Positions 8,797-17,747 of a DNA stretch of 51,034 nucleotides are shown here, piece by piece; the first letter of the stretch is position 1, and each line of letters begins with the position of its first letter. This stretch comes from Phaeodactylibacter sp. (lineage in GTDB: Bacteria > Bacteroidota > Bacteroidia > Chitinophagales > Saprospiraceae), in assembly GCF_022763345.1 (NCBI RefSeq), contig NZ_JALEGS010000005.1:1-51034 (forward strand), in the 5' to 3' direction. Under the pieces are notes generated by a model. That model saw nothing but the letters and a program-made list of their open reading frames with translations. It ran no database searches and was not told where the DNA came from. The position numbers were made by a program, and so were the translations under genes.

Positions 8797-9153
8797 ATGA
8801 AATACCTGCCCTTGCTTTTGCCGCTATTCTTCCTCTTTGCCTGCACAGATAGTGGCAGCGATGCCCAAATCACCGGAGAATGGCAGGGTGTCAGCTGGAT
8901 CGTGAACGGGGAAACTTCTGATCGTGATGCCAGTCAGGTCACCTTTTCATTTGAGCCCACCGGCACTTATTCCGGCGCTTTTGGCACACAGGAAGAAGCG
9001 GGGACCTACCGCGTGGAAGGCAATAAGCTGTACACCCACGCTGAGGAACAGGCTGAAAAGATGGTCGAGGTTGCCCTTTCGGGCACAGACACCCTCCGCA
9101 TGCAGATGAACCGGGCGGGCACACCGGAAACGCTGGTTTTAGTCAGGCAATAA
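8797..9153 (+). CDS. Small lipoprotein, lipocalin-like
   Basis: 118 aa. A lipoprotein signal peptide ends in the lipobox LFAC (Cys16), so it is a lipid-anchored envelope protein. The body (ITGEWQGVSWIVNGE, VTFSFEPTGTYSG, GTYRVEGNKLYT, TLVLVRQ) has the short-strand pattern of lipocalin-like/DUF5004-type proteins of Bacteroidota. It ends 31 nt before the sialidase-like gene and may be co-transcribed with it. Function is unknown. Confidence 0.75.
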   Translation: MKYLPLLLPLFFLFACTDSGSDAQITGEWQGVSWIVNGETSDRDASQVTFSFEPTGTYSGAFGTQEEAGTYRVEGNKLYTHAEEQAEKMVEVALSGTDTLRMQMNRAGTPETLVLVRQ

Positions 9154-9184
9154 ACTGCTTTTTGTACCTTTCGGTAAAAAACCA

Positions 9185-10453
9185 ATGTTACGTACTGCAC
9201 TTTTCTGTCTGTGTGTGCTTCCGCTGCTTGCCACGGCACAGGTTCCCAACAAAGGCATCGACCTCAGCGGTTTCTCCACCGATTACCACAGCCTGCCTTT
9301 TATCGACCTGGATACAATGAGCAGCCGGCAGGTAACTGTAGACCGGGAGCCCGGTGTATACCTCGGGCATCCAACCACGGTACGCCTTGAAGGCGGGCAA
9401 ACGCTCTACTGCACTTACCCCAAAGGGCATGGCCGCGGGCCTATCGTACTAAAGCGCAGCGATGACGGTGGCCAAACCTGGAGCGAGCGCCTGCCCGTGC
9501 CAACTAGCTGGGAAAGTTCGCTGGAAGTGCCCACCCTCTACCCTGTCGAAGGGCCCGATGGCACCCAACGGCTGCTGCTCTTTTCCGGCCTCTACCCCGC
9601 CCGAATGGCTTACTCCGAAGATCAGGGCAGCACCTGGACCGAATTGCAACCGCTGGGCAACTGGGGCGGCATCGTCGTCATGGGCGACCTGGTTCCTCTG
9701 CGTTCTGGCAAGGGTCACTATATGGCCGTCTTCCACGACGACGGGCGCTACTTCAGCCACCGGGGCAGAGCCGACGAGCCTGCGGCGGAAAGAGCCAACA
9801 ATCAGGCTGAATTCACCCTCTACAAAACCTTTTCCTACGATGGCGGGCTGACCTGGACGGAGCCAGAAGCCATTTTGAAGTCCCGTTTCCTCCACTTATG
9901 CGAGCCCGGGCTTATCCGCTCGCCGGATGGCCGGCAAATTGCTATGCTGCTGCGGGAAAACAGCCGCCGGATGAACAGTCAGATTATGTTCTCCGATGAC
10001 GAAGGCCAAACCTGGACCCGTCCCCGCGCCCTGCCCAACAGCCTCAACGGCGACCGGCATCAGGCCATCTACACTCCTGACGGGCGGCTGCTGATTTCCT
10101 TCCGCGATATGGCACCAGCCTACTGGCGCTATCAGGCACTGAAAGCCGAGTGCCAGGATTGCGATACGGCTCAGCTGAAAGCTCAGGCCGGGCCTGCCAG
10201 CCCTACAACCGGTGACTGGGTCGCCTGGGTGGGCACTTACGATGACCTGGTGGAAGCCCGGCAGGGGCAGTACCGCATCCGGCTGAAGGACAATACCAAA
10301 GGCAGTGACTGTGCCTATCCTGCCCTGGAATGCCTGCCGGACGGGACCATCGTAGCTACTACCTACGGGCACTGGGCGGAAGGGGAAGCGCCTTATATTT
10401 TGAGTGTGCGATTTGGGATGGAGGAGGTGGATCGGTGGGCGGTTGGGGAATAG
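9185..10453 (+). CDS. Exported sialidase-like BNR-repeat protein
   Basis: 422 aa with a signal peptide (MLRTALFCLCVLPLLATAQ). Four Asp-box motifs (SxDxGxTW) are visible: SDDGGQTWS, SEDQGSTWT, SYDGGLTWT and SDDEGQTWT. They predict a six-bladed beta-propeller of the exo-alpha-sialidase/BNR superfamily. A classical YRIP motif is absent; the corresponding N-terminal stretch reads VYLGHPTTVRLEGGQTLYC. True sialidase activity is therefore uncertain and another glycan hydrolase is possible. There is no T9SS sorting domain, so it is probably periplasmic. Confidence 0.8.
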   Translation: MLRTALFCLCVLPLLATAQVPNKGIDLSGFSTDYHSLPFIDLDTMSSRQVTVDREPGVYLGHPTTVRLEGGQTLYCTYPKGHGRGPIVLKRSDDGGQTWSERLPVPTSWESSLEVPTLYPVEGPDGTQRLLLFSGLYPARMAYSEDQGSTWTELQPLGNWGGIVVMGDLVPLRSGKGHYMAVFHDDGRYFSHRGRADEPAAERANNQAEFTLYKTFSYDGGLTWTEPEAILKSRFLHLCEPGLIRSPDGRQIAMLLRENSRRMNSQIMFSDDEGQTWTRPRALPNSLNGDRHQAIYTPDGRLLISFRDMAPAYWRYQALKAECQDCDTAQLKAQAGPASPTTGDWVAWVGTYDDLVEARQGQYRIRLKDNTKGSDCAYPALECLPDGTIVATTYGHWAEGEAPYILSVRFGMEEVDRWAVGE

Positions 10454-10515
10454 GGGTTGATTCCAATTCCGGAATGCGGAGGCGGGGTAAGCGCTTTGGC
10501 TTTTGTTCTCCGCCC

Positions 10516-11859
10516 TTATTCCCCCACCTCAATCGCCATCCCAAACTTATCCTCCGCAAAGGTGCCCTCGTCGTACACCAGGTTGCCATTGACGAAAGTC
10601 TTGAGGACTTTGTTGTGGAAAGTGGTGCCCTCCAGAGGCGACCAGCCGCATTTATACAGCACGTTGTCTTTCGAGACCGTCCAGGATTGGTTCAGGTCCA
10701 CTAGCGTCAGGTCGGCGTAGTAGCCTTCACGTATGTAGCCCCGCTTGGACATGCGGTAGAGGCGGGCCGGGCTGTGGCACATCTTTTCGGCGATTTTCTC
10801 CAGCGAAATCTTGCCCTGATGGTGGAACTCCAACATGCAGTTGAGGGTGTGCTGTACCATGGGCGCTCCCGACATAGACTGGAAGTAGGGCTTCTGCTTT
10901 TCTTCCAGGGTGTGAGGTGCGTGGTCGGTAGTCACGAGGTCAATGCGGTCGTCGAGCAGGGCTTGTAGCAGGCCTTCTTTATCCTTTTTGGTCTTGATGG
11001 CCGGGTTCCATTTGATGAGGACGCCCAGGCGCTCATAATCCTCATCGGAAAACCAGAGGTGGTGTACCGAGACTTCGGTGGTGATTTTCTTTTCTTCCAG
11101 CGGGATATCGTTGCGAAACAGGTGAGTTTCTGCCTCGGTGGTCAGGTGCAGGATGTGCAGGCGGGCACCGTGCTTCTCCGCCAGGCCGATGGCGCGCTCG
11201 GTGGCTTCATAACAGGCTTGTGTACTGCGGATGATGGGGTGGAACTTCACCGGTACGTCATCGCCGTAGATTTCGCGGTACTTTTCCTCGTTTTGCTCTA
11301 CGATCTGCTCCTTTTCCGAGTGGATAGCAATGATGGACTTGCAATTGGCGAAAAGCTTCTCCATCGTTTCCGGGTTGTCCGCCAGCAGGTTGCCCTTTTT
11401 GGTGAAGTACAGCCCGTCATCGGAAACGCCCATCAGCTTGGTGGTATCGGTTTTGATCACTTCATCCAGGTTGTCGCCGTTGACGCCGAGGAAGAAGGAG
11501 TAATTGGCCAGGGATTTTTTGGAAGCGATCTCGTACTTCTCATTCAGCCGCTCCATCGTCAGGGTATTGGGGATAGTGTTGGGCATGTCGATAAAGGAAG
11601 TGACCCCGCCGGCCACCGCCGCCTTGCTTTCGGTATGCAGGTCGGCTTTATGGGTGGCGCCCGGGTCCCGGAAATGCACCTGCCCGTCGATAATGCCCGG
11701 GAAGAGGTGCTTGCCGGTGCCGTCGATGACTTTATCGTCCGGCTCTGCTTCTATCTTCCCTATTTTAGCAATGCGCCCCTCTGACAGGAGTACATCCGCA
11801 ACAACAGTTTTTCCTTCGTTTACGAGGGTTGACCCTTTGATTAAAATCCGCTGGTTCAT
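10516..11859 (-). CDS. pyrC: Dihydroorotase (class I-like amidohydrolase)
   Basis: 447 aa. It has the cyclic amidohydrolase pattern: PGIIDGQVHFRDPG near residue 60, a HILHLTTEAE segment, EVSVHHLWF, and TTDHAPHT with the catalytic Asp. It should interconvert carbamoyl aspartate and dihydroorotate in pyrimidine synthesis. The first metal His of the usual HxH is Gln60 (QVH, with His62 kept); I recall this being common in Bacteroidota dihydroorotases, so activity is likely. The start is the ATG at 11859. It stands alone, convergent with the sialidase-like gene. Confidence 0.88.
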   Translation of the reverse strand: MNQRILIKGSTLVNEGKTVVADVLLSEGRIAKIGKIEAEPDDKVIDGTGKHLFPGIIDGQVHFRDPGATHKADLHTESKAAVAGGVTSFIDMPNTIPNTLTMERLNEKYEIASKKSLANYSFFLGVNGDNLDEVIKTDTTKLMGVSDDGLYFTKKGNLLADNPETMEKLFANCKSIIAIHSEKEQIVEQNEEKYREIYGDDVPVKFHPIIRSTQACYEATERAIGLAEKHGARLHILHLTTEAETHLFRNDIPLEEKKITTEVSVHHLWFSDEDYERLGVLIKWNPAIKTKKDKEGLLQALLDDRIDLVTTDHAPHTLEEKQKPYFQSMSGAPMVQHTLNCMLEFHHQGKISLEKIAEKMCHSPARLYRMSKRGYIREGYYADLTLVDLNQSWTVSKDNVLYKCGWSPLEGTTFHNKVLKTFVNGNLVYDEGTFAEDKFGMAIEVGE

Positions 11860-12084
11860 GGTTTATGTTTTGTTCGGTTCGATGATCTTTGAATTTTGGC
11901 ACCCGCTTTTGAGGCTGCCGCCTAAAACTACGAAGATATTAAACATCGAAAAAAAACCTCCTCCCTTTTGGATCGGATACCAAAGCACCTGGCAGGCGAT
12001 TGACCAAAAATTAGCGGAGCGAACCCGTTATTTTAACAATAAAGAAATTTTTAGATGAGTAAAATTCTGTTTTGGAAATAAATG

Positions 12085-13431
12085 TCAAATCTGCCACCAA
12101 ATATACCCTCCTTCTACCAGCAAAATCAAGGCAAAACCGATAGAGGACTGTTGGCGCAAACGACCATTCCCGAATACCAGGCAGAATCCGTATTTGACCA
12201 ATGTGTTTGTAAGGGTTGCCAGGACGATAGCCACGCCGGCGACCTGAAGGGAATTTCCACCGCTGGCGTACTCCGACATGGATACCGTAATGGCGTCCAT
12301 ATTGGCAAATCCTGAGAGCCCAGCCGCCCAAAAAAGCCCCGTATCGCCCAGTTGTTCAGACGCATAGCTCACTCCAAACTGGATGACGGTATAGATGAGC
12401 GCGAACATAGCCGCTTCTCGAAAATTGATGGGATTGCCCCGCTCCGGGCTGCCCAAGTTTCCCTCTTTGGAAGTGCCCCGGAAAAGAAACAGGCTAGCCA
12501 CAAAACCTACGGCTCCAAATACCAGCATTGGCAGAAGCAGGGCCCTGAATAAAGCCCAATTGAGCAGCGCCAGCCAGACCAGCACCCTGGGGAACATAAT
12601 GGAAGAAGCAAGGACAATGGCCGCAGCAGCTTGCCTGCCCCCTTCCTTTTGCGTTCGCGAACGACGCGCGAAGTACCAGGCGGTGGCGGTGCTTGATGCC
12701 AGCCCGCCCAAAAGGCCCGTCAGCAGGGTGGACCGCCGCTTCAGGAAACGAGACAGAAAATACCCGCCAAAATTAAGCGTCAGAAAAATGGTCAGAATAA
12801 AGCCTGTCTTGTACAGGTTAAAAAAGTCGTAGGGTCCAATATTCTGATCCGGCAGTAAGGGTAACACTAAAGCGGCAATCAGCAAAAACTGAAGGATAGA
12901 CAACAGCTCTTTCTTGGTCAGGGTATCCGCCAGATTGTGCAGGGGCAGTTTGAAGGCCAAGAGCGCAGCGATGCTCAGAGCAATGCCAATACTCAGCTGA
13001 TAGTGCCCTAATTCTACCGCTCCACCCAGCAAAAAGACTGCCAGCAGGGTGAATTCTGTGGTCGTTCCTTTCCCATCTGCCCGCGACCAAACCACTGCAA
13101 TAAGCCCAAAAACGCCCAGCAACACTCCGATGAAGACCCAGGGGGTGAATGTTTCGCCTAGAAAGGCCGACAAAAACCCCAGCAAGGCTACAATAGGAAA
13201 GGTGCGAATGCCGGCGAAGAGCGCTTTGCCCGACCGCTCCTGATAAGCCTGTTCGCGCTCTAGGCCCAGGAGCAGCCCTATCCCAAGGGCGATCAGCAGC
13301 CCTTGTAACTGCCGCAGCAGGTCCACATCCCAACCAATTGTACTAAGCTGTTCCATCCTTTGTCTGTTAAAGCTTTCCTCGTAGATTAGACGCAGGGACA
13401 ACAGGAATTGTGCGAACTCACTCTGTGCCAT
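12085..13431 (-). CDS. MgtC/SapB-DUF4010 family membrane protein
   Basis: 448 aa and highly hydrophobic, with about a dozen predicted helices. The N-terminal part has the MgtC-like GLLIALGIGLLLGLEREQ motif followed by GIRTFPIVALLGFLSA. The C-terminal half (STLLTGLLGGLASSTATAWYFARRS and ANMDAITVSMSEYA) matches the DUF4010 type. It is an inner membrane protein; transport or ion homeostasis is guessed from the family. The ATG at 13431 is used here; a second ATG 26 codons later (MEQLSTIGWD), preceded by AAAGG, is an equally possible start. Confidence 0.85.
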   Translation of the reverse strand: MAQSEFAQFLLSLRLIYEESFNRQRMEQLSTIGWDVDLLRQLQGLLIALGIGLLLGLEREQAYQERSGKALFAGIRTFPIVALLGFLSAFLGETFTPWVFIGVLLGVFGLIAVVWSRADGKGTTTEFTLLAVFLLGGAVELGHYQLSIGIALSIAALLAFKLPLHNLADTLTKKELLSILQFLLIAALVLPLLPDQNIGPYDFFNLYKTGFILTIFLTLNFGGYFLSRFLKRRSTLLTGLLGGLASSTATAWYFARRSRTQKEGGRQAAAAIVLASSIMFPRVLVWLALLNWALFRALLLPMLVFGAVGFVASLFLFRGTSKEGNLGSPERGNPINFREAAMFALIYTVIQFGVSYASEQLGDTGLFWAAGLSGFANMDAITVSMSEYASGGNSLQVAGVAIVLATLTNTLVKYGFCLVFGNGRLRQQSSIGFALILLVEGGYIWWQI

Positions 13432-13549
13432 TCTTACCGGAAAGCACAGGACACTACAATGGCGTTACAACCGTACTTTCAGATCATCCATTTATCAAAT
13501 ACAGAAAAAATCTGAACATGACAGCTGCCGATCTATTCTCCCATGTTGA

Positions 13550-13723
13550 ATACCTTTGAGATTAGCAAAAGCCGCTGGAAGGCGACTAAGTAGGCTGTTG
13601 CCTTTCAAACACATTGACGGTCAGCTCGTCCAAACAGCAATTTACCGGAATATCGATACGGAACCGGAGCTGACCGATGACATTTTCAACCCTGATCAGC
13701 TGCAGGAAGCGACCTGGTACTGA
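13550..13723 (+). pseudogene. Remnant of the C-terminus of a coding sequence
   Basis: No start codon is present, but an open frame runs from 13550 to the TGA at 13723. Its last ~37 codons (DGQLVQTAIYRNIDTEPELT and on to ATWY) read like the end of a periplasmic LolA-like/outer-membrane lipoprotein-sorting protein. The upstream part does not. It is the only content of the 298-nt gap between the membrane protein and the GH9 gene. The family suggestion is weak. Confidence 0.35.
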
Positions 13724-13729
13724 CCAGGG

Positions 13730-15505
13730 TTACCGCCCCCAATATGCCATCATCAAAATCGCCCCGGCCGTGCCATCCATCGTAGGCTCATTAGTGGAAT
13801 AATCACCGATGTCATCGTGGTAAACGACATGGGGGTTTTGAAAAGCCGCAAACTCATCCGGCTCGTTGAGCTTAAGCCCACGCAGCGATTCAAAAATGGT
13901 TGCATAGACTGGACCGTCCAGCAGCCCGCCGGGCACTTCCTCCCGGGTGAGCGCCCAGACGCTTGTGTGCACATCTAAGGGATACTCTCCATGAACAGGC
14001 AGGCTGGTAAACATAGAGGTGCCCCAGGGATTGCGCCCCATCAGCCAGTCGCGCTGCTGCACGAGCAGGTCGTGGTAGCGGTAGTCGCCTGTCATGTCTT
14101 CGTACAGGATGATTTGGGTGATGAGGGCAGTCACCAGGTTGTTGGAGCACCAGATGAAGGGCACCCCTACCCCATAGGCATTGGACTGTGCCCGCTCCAG
14201 CGTATGCTCAATGCCGCTGCGGTAGTAGCCCGCCAGCGTATCCTGAAAACCTGCATCCACCAGATCGTAAAGCGCATAGTGCCCCATATTGACGAAAGGG
14301 TAATACCGGTAATGCTCAGCGGTATCCAAAGGCATCCACGAAACGGTACCAGCCTGCCGGGCGTAGGCTTTGGCTTGCTCCAAATAGGTTTTCTCGCCAG
14401 TTAGGCGATAGAGTTCAGCAGCCCCCCACTCCATGTCATCGGCCCAGGTATCTTCGCTGTAGCGGTAAGGGGCTCCGTAGGAATTGCCCTGCTGAAAGCC
14501 TTCCTTTGCCCGCCCGAGTGCATAGAGCGACCGGGCAGCCTGTGCACATTTGTCGGCATAGGCACTGTCTGCTGACACCTTGGGCCAAAGCCTTGCCGCC
14601 ATCGCCATGGCCCCCGCGCTCCGCCCCGCCAGGTTGGCAACGCCAGTGGCCCGACTTTTATACTCCCGCAGCCCCTGTGGCTCGCCTGTGGCAAAGTAGG
14701 CAACCCGGTAGCTATTGGCGCCCCAGCCATAGTCGGAATTATCCTGATCGGGCATCTTCCAGCCCCGGTGGTCGCGGTCGTCCGCCACCTGATGGAACAG
14801 CTGATCGGGTGCAGGGTGGAGCTTGTGTATCCAGTCCAGGCCCCAGCGGGCTTCGTCCAGCACATCGGGGATGTTGTTCGGGCCGGGCTGCCCAAGGGCA
14901 TTTACCTTATCGGCGAAAGCCTCCGGGTACAATTCCCAAGCTTTGAGCATGTGCGCGGTGGCGTAGCTCCCGGTAATGAGGTACTTCAGCTGATCGCCGG
15001 CATCGTGCCAACCGCCGGAGACATCCACGAAAGTGGAATCCGGCATGGGCCCAAACATCGCCCGCCCGTCACGCTGATGGCAGACCATATCCAGATGGGG
15101 GTTGTAACCGCACCGCTGCTGCCGCATAAAAATCAGCAGGGTATCGGCATAGCTTCTGTAAGCTGACGCACTGATTTGAAAAGGTACGGACCGTGCCTTG
15201 CCGTCCGCTGTAGCCAAATAGTACCAGCCGGGGTGTTCTACCTTCGTAAAATCGGCTTGCCAGTGATGAGGGAAGGTGCCCCAGCCGTCCGCTTCAACAG
15301 AGTTGGCAGTCAGCTCTGCTGTAACCGCTCCGGTCTGCTGTGCGATAAGCTGTAACACGGGCGCCTTCGCACTATGGCTGAACACAATCGCCTGCTTGGT
15401 TTCTGAGGGCAGATACCCCGTTTGGTTGATCCGAATATGGTAATCCTGAGCAGAAGCAGCCAGGCACAGGCACCACCCGGCCAAAAGGAGGAAAAGTCGG
15501 TACAT
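13730..15505 (-). CDS. Glycoside hydrolase family 9 enzyme
   Basis: 591 aa with a signal peptide (to about residue 20). An N-terminal Ig-like CelD_N domain (about 21-110: IRINQTGYLPSETKQAIV) precedes the GH9 (alpha/alpha)6 domain. The catalytic base motif DVSGGWHDAGD is at 161-171 (D168, D171) and the acid is in DYSTNEP (E573). It probably hydrolyses beta-glucan or a related polymer in the periplasm; there is no T9SS domain. The upstream NodB-like gene stops 4 nt before its ATG, so the two form an operon. Confidence 0.92.
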   Translation of the reverse strand: MYRLFLLLAGWCLCLAASAQDYHIRINQTGYLPSETKQAIVFSHSAKAPVLQLIAQQTGAVTAELTANSVEADGWGTFPHHWQADFTKVEHPGWYYLATADGKARSVPFQISASAYRSYADTLLIFMRQQRCGYNPHLDMVCHQRDGRAMFGPMPDSTFVDVSGGWHDAGDQLKYLITGSYATAHMLKAWELYPEAFADKVNALGQPGPNNIPDVLDEARWGLDWIHKLHPAPDQLFHQVADDRDHRGWKMPDQDNSDYGWGANSYRVAYFATGEPQGLREYKSRATGVANLAGRSAGAMAMAARLWPKVSADSAYADKCAQAARSLYALGRAKEGFQQGNSYGAPYRYSEDTWADDMEWGAAELYRLTGEKTYLEQAKAYARQAGTVSWMPLDTAEHYRYYPFVNMGHYALYDLVDAGFQDTLAGYYRSGIEHTLERAQSNAYGVGVPFIWCSNNLVTALITQIILYEDMTGDYRYHDLLVQQRDWLMGRNPWGTSMFTSLPVHGEYPLDVHTSVWALTREEVPGGLLDGPVYATIFESLRGLKLNEPDEFAAFQNPHVVYHDDIGDYSTNEPTMDGTAGAILMMAYWGR

Positions 15506-15508
15506 GGG

Positions 15509-16291
15509 TCAGTCGTTTTGAAAGAGTTCCTGCAAAGTCACGAACCGGTAGCCAAGCTCCCGCAGCTCACCGATCAGCGCCTCTAAATGTAGGTAAAATT
15601 TGTCAGTCCGGGCCGGATCAGTGCCAATGTGGAGGAGCAATAAAAAGCCATTCAATCCATTCGACTGCACTTCCTCATAGTCCAGGATACTTTGGAAAAT
15701 CTGCGCACTGCTCCGGTAGTTAGGCATTTCCGGCGTGGTGTAATCAGCATGCGAGAGGGTGCCATAGGTGATATTGATGAGTTGCAGCCCGGCATCCGCC
15801 GTCCACTGCACGATGCTATCGTTGTACCACTCGTAGGGGGGCAGAAACCAGGGCGCCTCCGGGCGGGCGATGCCCAGCTTTTCCATTTTGGCGTAGTTGG
15901 CATTCAGATCATGGAGAAAGCTATCGCGGGTCACGAGGAGGCTATCCCGTTTCGACCAGGGCGCGTAGAGCAAATGCTGATCGGAATGAGCGCCAAGGTA
16001 ATGCCCTTCGGTTTTGAGCTGCTGTACCAATGACGTAAAACGCTCGTAAAAGACTCCTGTACAGAAGAAACTGCCGGGCACCTCCTGCTCGCGTAGTACC
16101 TGCCGTATGTGGTCGCCACCATCGGCATATTCATGCCCGGTAAAGATCAGTGCCATTTGAGGCTTGGTGGTGTCGCCCCGGGTAAGGGCTGTGGGCTGCG
16201 CCTGCACAGGAACCAGCAAAAAAGAAAGCCCGATCCATAGGGCAGCAACGGGCAAAATATTCCAAAGCGTCCGGCAATTGAAGATTGACAT
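15509..16291 (-). CDS. NodB-like polysaccharide deacetylase family protein
   Basis: 260 aa from the ATG at 16291, chosen because it begins a good signal peptide (MSIFNCRTLW and on to VPVQAQ); a longer frame to 16405 lacks one. It has the NodB fold: FTGHEYADGG (50-59) in place of TFDDGP, then GSFFCTGVF and the metal motif GAHSDQH (H102, H106). The two adjacent Asp of motif 1 are not present as such; D57 is the nearest acid. It lies 4 nt upstream of the GH9 gene, so joint polysaccharide processing is inferred. Confidence 0.8.
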   Translation of the reverse strand: MSIFNCRTLWNILPVAALWIGLSFLLVPVQAQPTALTRGDTTKPQMALIFTGHEYADGGDHIRQVLREQEVPGSFFCTGVFYERFTSLVQQLKTEGHYLGAHSDQHLLYAPWSKRDSLLVTRDSFLHDLNANYAKMEKLGIARPEAPWFLPPYEWYNDSIVQWTADAGLQLINITYGTLSHADYTTPEMPNYRSSAQIFQSILDYEEVQSNGLNGFLLLLHIGTDPARTDKFYLHLEALIGELRELGYRFVTLQELFQND

Positions 16292-16411
16292 TTCAGGTAG
16301 CGGTTGGTCAGAGACAGTAAGATAAGCCCTCTTCCCGTAATCCACCAAAAATGCCCCAAACAGTGGTAGACACCATTCAGGGCAAATTCCATCCAACCTT
16401 ATCACTTTTCC

Positions 16412-17644
16412 TTACCGGCTGGCCAGTTGCTGAGTGAGTGCTTTCAGCTCAGGGTACTGCGCCTGTGTGGCTTTGGCTTTTTCAAGGTGCAGACCAGCTT
16501 TTTGAGCGTTGCCCATACGGGTGTAAATTTTAGCCAGCACCCGGTTGACATCAATATTGGCGGGGCGCTTCTCATATTCGCCCAGCGCATAGGTCAGGGC
16601 TTTTTGGTGGTCCTCTGCCAGATCAGAATACAGGTTGGCGTACTCCAGGCTCATATCATGGCCACTATCCGTATCTTCCTGCAGCATCACCCATAGCTCG
16701 TCCATCGTTTGCTGATAGTCTGCTTCACGGCCAGTGGACTTGTAAATTTCCGCCAGCTGTTCGTAGAAGCCGAACTCGGGGATTGCGGTACAGGCTTCTT
16801 TCAGCAGCTGTTCGGCTTTTTCATAATGGCCTGCTTCGGCTTCCAGGTTAGCCAGCGCGGCGATGGCAAAAGGATAATCCGGGCGCTCCGCCAGTATTTG
16901 CTGATAGGTCTGCCGGGCGGCATCGGTTTTGCCGTAGCGCTCGTACATTTCGCCCAAAGTCAGCCTTGCCCAGGCGGTGGCTTCGTAACCAGGGTAGCCT
17001 GCTTCTACCGCCAGCTGCATGGCTTCGAATGCGCCCTCTACCTGACCATGGATTTCCCGCAGGTAAGCCACCCGGGCGTAGGAACGCATATCCGGCCGGA
17101 TGCTGACCATTTTGTCTGCCATGGCCACTGCGGCTTTGTATCGCCCCAGCTCCACATTGGCATCTACGAGTGCTCCGTAAATCTGAGCATTGTAAGGGTT
17201 AAGCTTTACAGCGGCCTCGGCTGTTTCCAGCGCCTGCTGAAAATCGTGCAGCGACAGCTCCACGCTTGCCCGGGTCGCGAGTTTCCGGAAACGGATATCC
17301 TTATCGGGATGGTCTGCCGGAATTTCAGACAGGGTTGCCAGAGCCGCCGGATAGTAATGCCCGTGCTCGCCAGTCACCCGCGCTTCATTGATGAAGAGGT
17401 GTGCCATTTTGATCCGGGCTTCGGCTTCATTTTCTTTTTGGATGGCATTGCGCAGGCTGACATATTGATTCTGGACGGTTTCCCATTCCTTGCCATTGCG
17501 CAGGGCTTCATTGCGGTCTAAGAGGTTGGGCACCTCTACAGCAGCAGCGGTTTTTTGATCTTCTTTAGGTTGGGGCGCTTGCTGGCAATTGGAGATTAGG
17601 AGGACCAGCAGGGCTAAAATGAATAAGGAGTTGATAGATTTCAT
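16412..17644 (-). CDS. TPR-repeat lipoprotein
   Basis: 410 aa from the ATG at 17644, chosen because MKSINSLFILALLVLLISNC is a lipoprotein signal with lipobox ISNC; the longer frame to 17695 adds only an unlikely extension. The remainder is helical with TPR-like units (ALETAEAAVKLNPYNAQIYG, ARQTYQQILAERPDYPFAI, AEQLLKEACTAIPEF, AGLHLEKAKATQAQYPEL). It is lipid-anchored and probably a protein-interaction scaffold. It follows the two DUF4331 genes on the same strand after 103 nt and may belong to their operon. Confidence 0.82.
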   Translation of the reverse strand: MKSINSLFILALLVLLISNCQQAPQPKEDQKTAAAVEVPNLLDRNEALRNGKEWETVQNQYVSLRNAIQKENEAEARIKMAHLFINEARVTGEHGHYYPAALATLSEIPADHPDKDIRFRKLATRASVELSLHDFQQALETAEAAVKLNPYNAQIYGALVDANVELGRYKAAVAMADKMVSIRPDMRSYARVAYLREIHGQVEGAFEAMQLAVEAGYPGYEATAWARLTLGEMYERYGKTDAARQTYQQILAERPDYPFAIAALANLEAEAGHYEKAEQLLKEACTAIPEFGFYEQLAEIYKSTGREADYQQTMDELWVMLQEDTDSGHDMSLEYANLYSDLAEDHQKALTYALGEYEKRPANIDVNRVLAKIYTRMGNAQKAGLHLEKAKATQAQYPELKALTQQLASR

Positions 17645-17670
17645 GTCATTGTATTTTTTTTGGAAAAGAG

Positions 17671-17697
17671 GTGTGCGGGGCTGTCCACCCCACACAC
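17671..17697. repeat. Intercistronic hairpin
   Basis: GTGTG-c-GGGG, a 7-nt loop, then CCCC-a-CACAC: a 9-bp stem with one mismatch. It sits between the DUF4331 gene end and the TPR lipoprotein start. No T-run follows on the minus strand, so it may stabilise or attenuate the transcript rather than terminate it. Confidence 0.5.
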
Positions 17698-17747
17698 AAT
17701 CTCAAAATCAGAGTGGTCTTTGAAAAAATTCAAAGATCCCCCAGCTA

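Noticed and set aside
11059..11784. 241-aa open frame antisense to dihydroorotase
   Set aside because: Contained in pyrC, with no recognisable domain.
16709..17521. 270-aa open frame antisense to the TPR lipoprotein
   Set aside because: Shadow frame of a well-supported gene.
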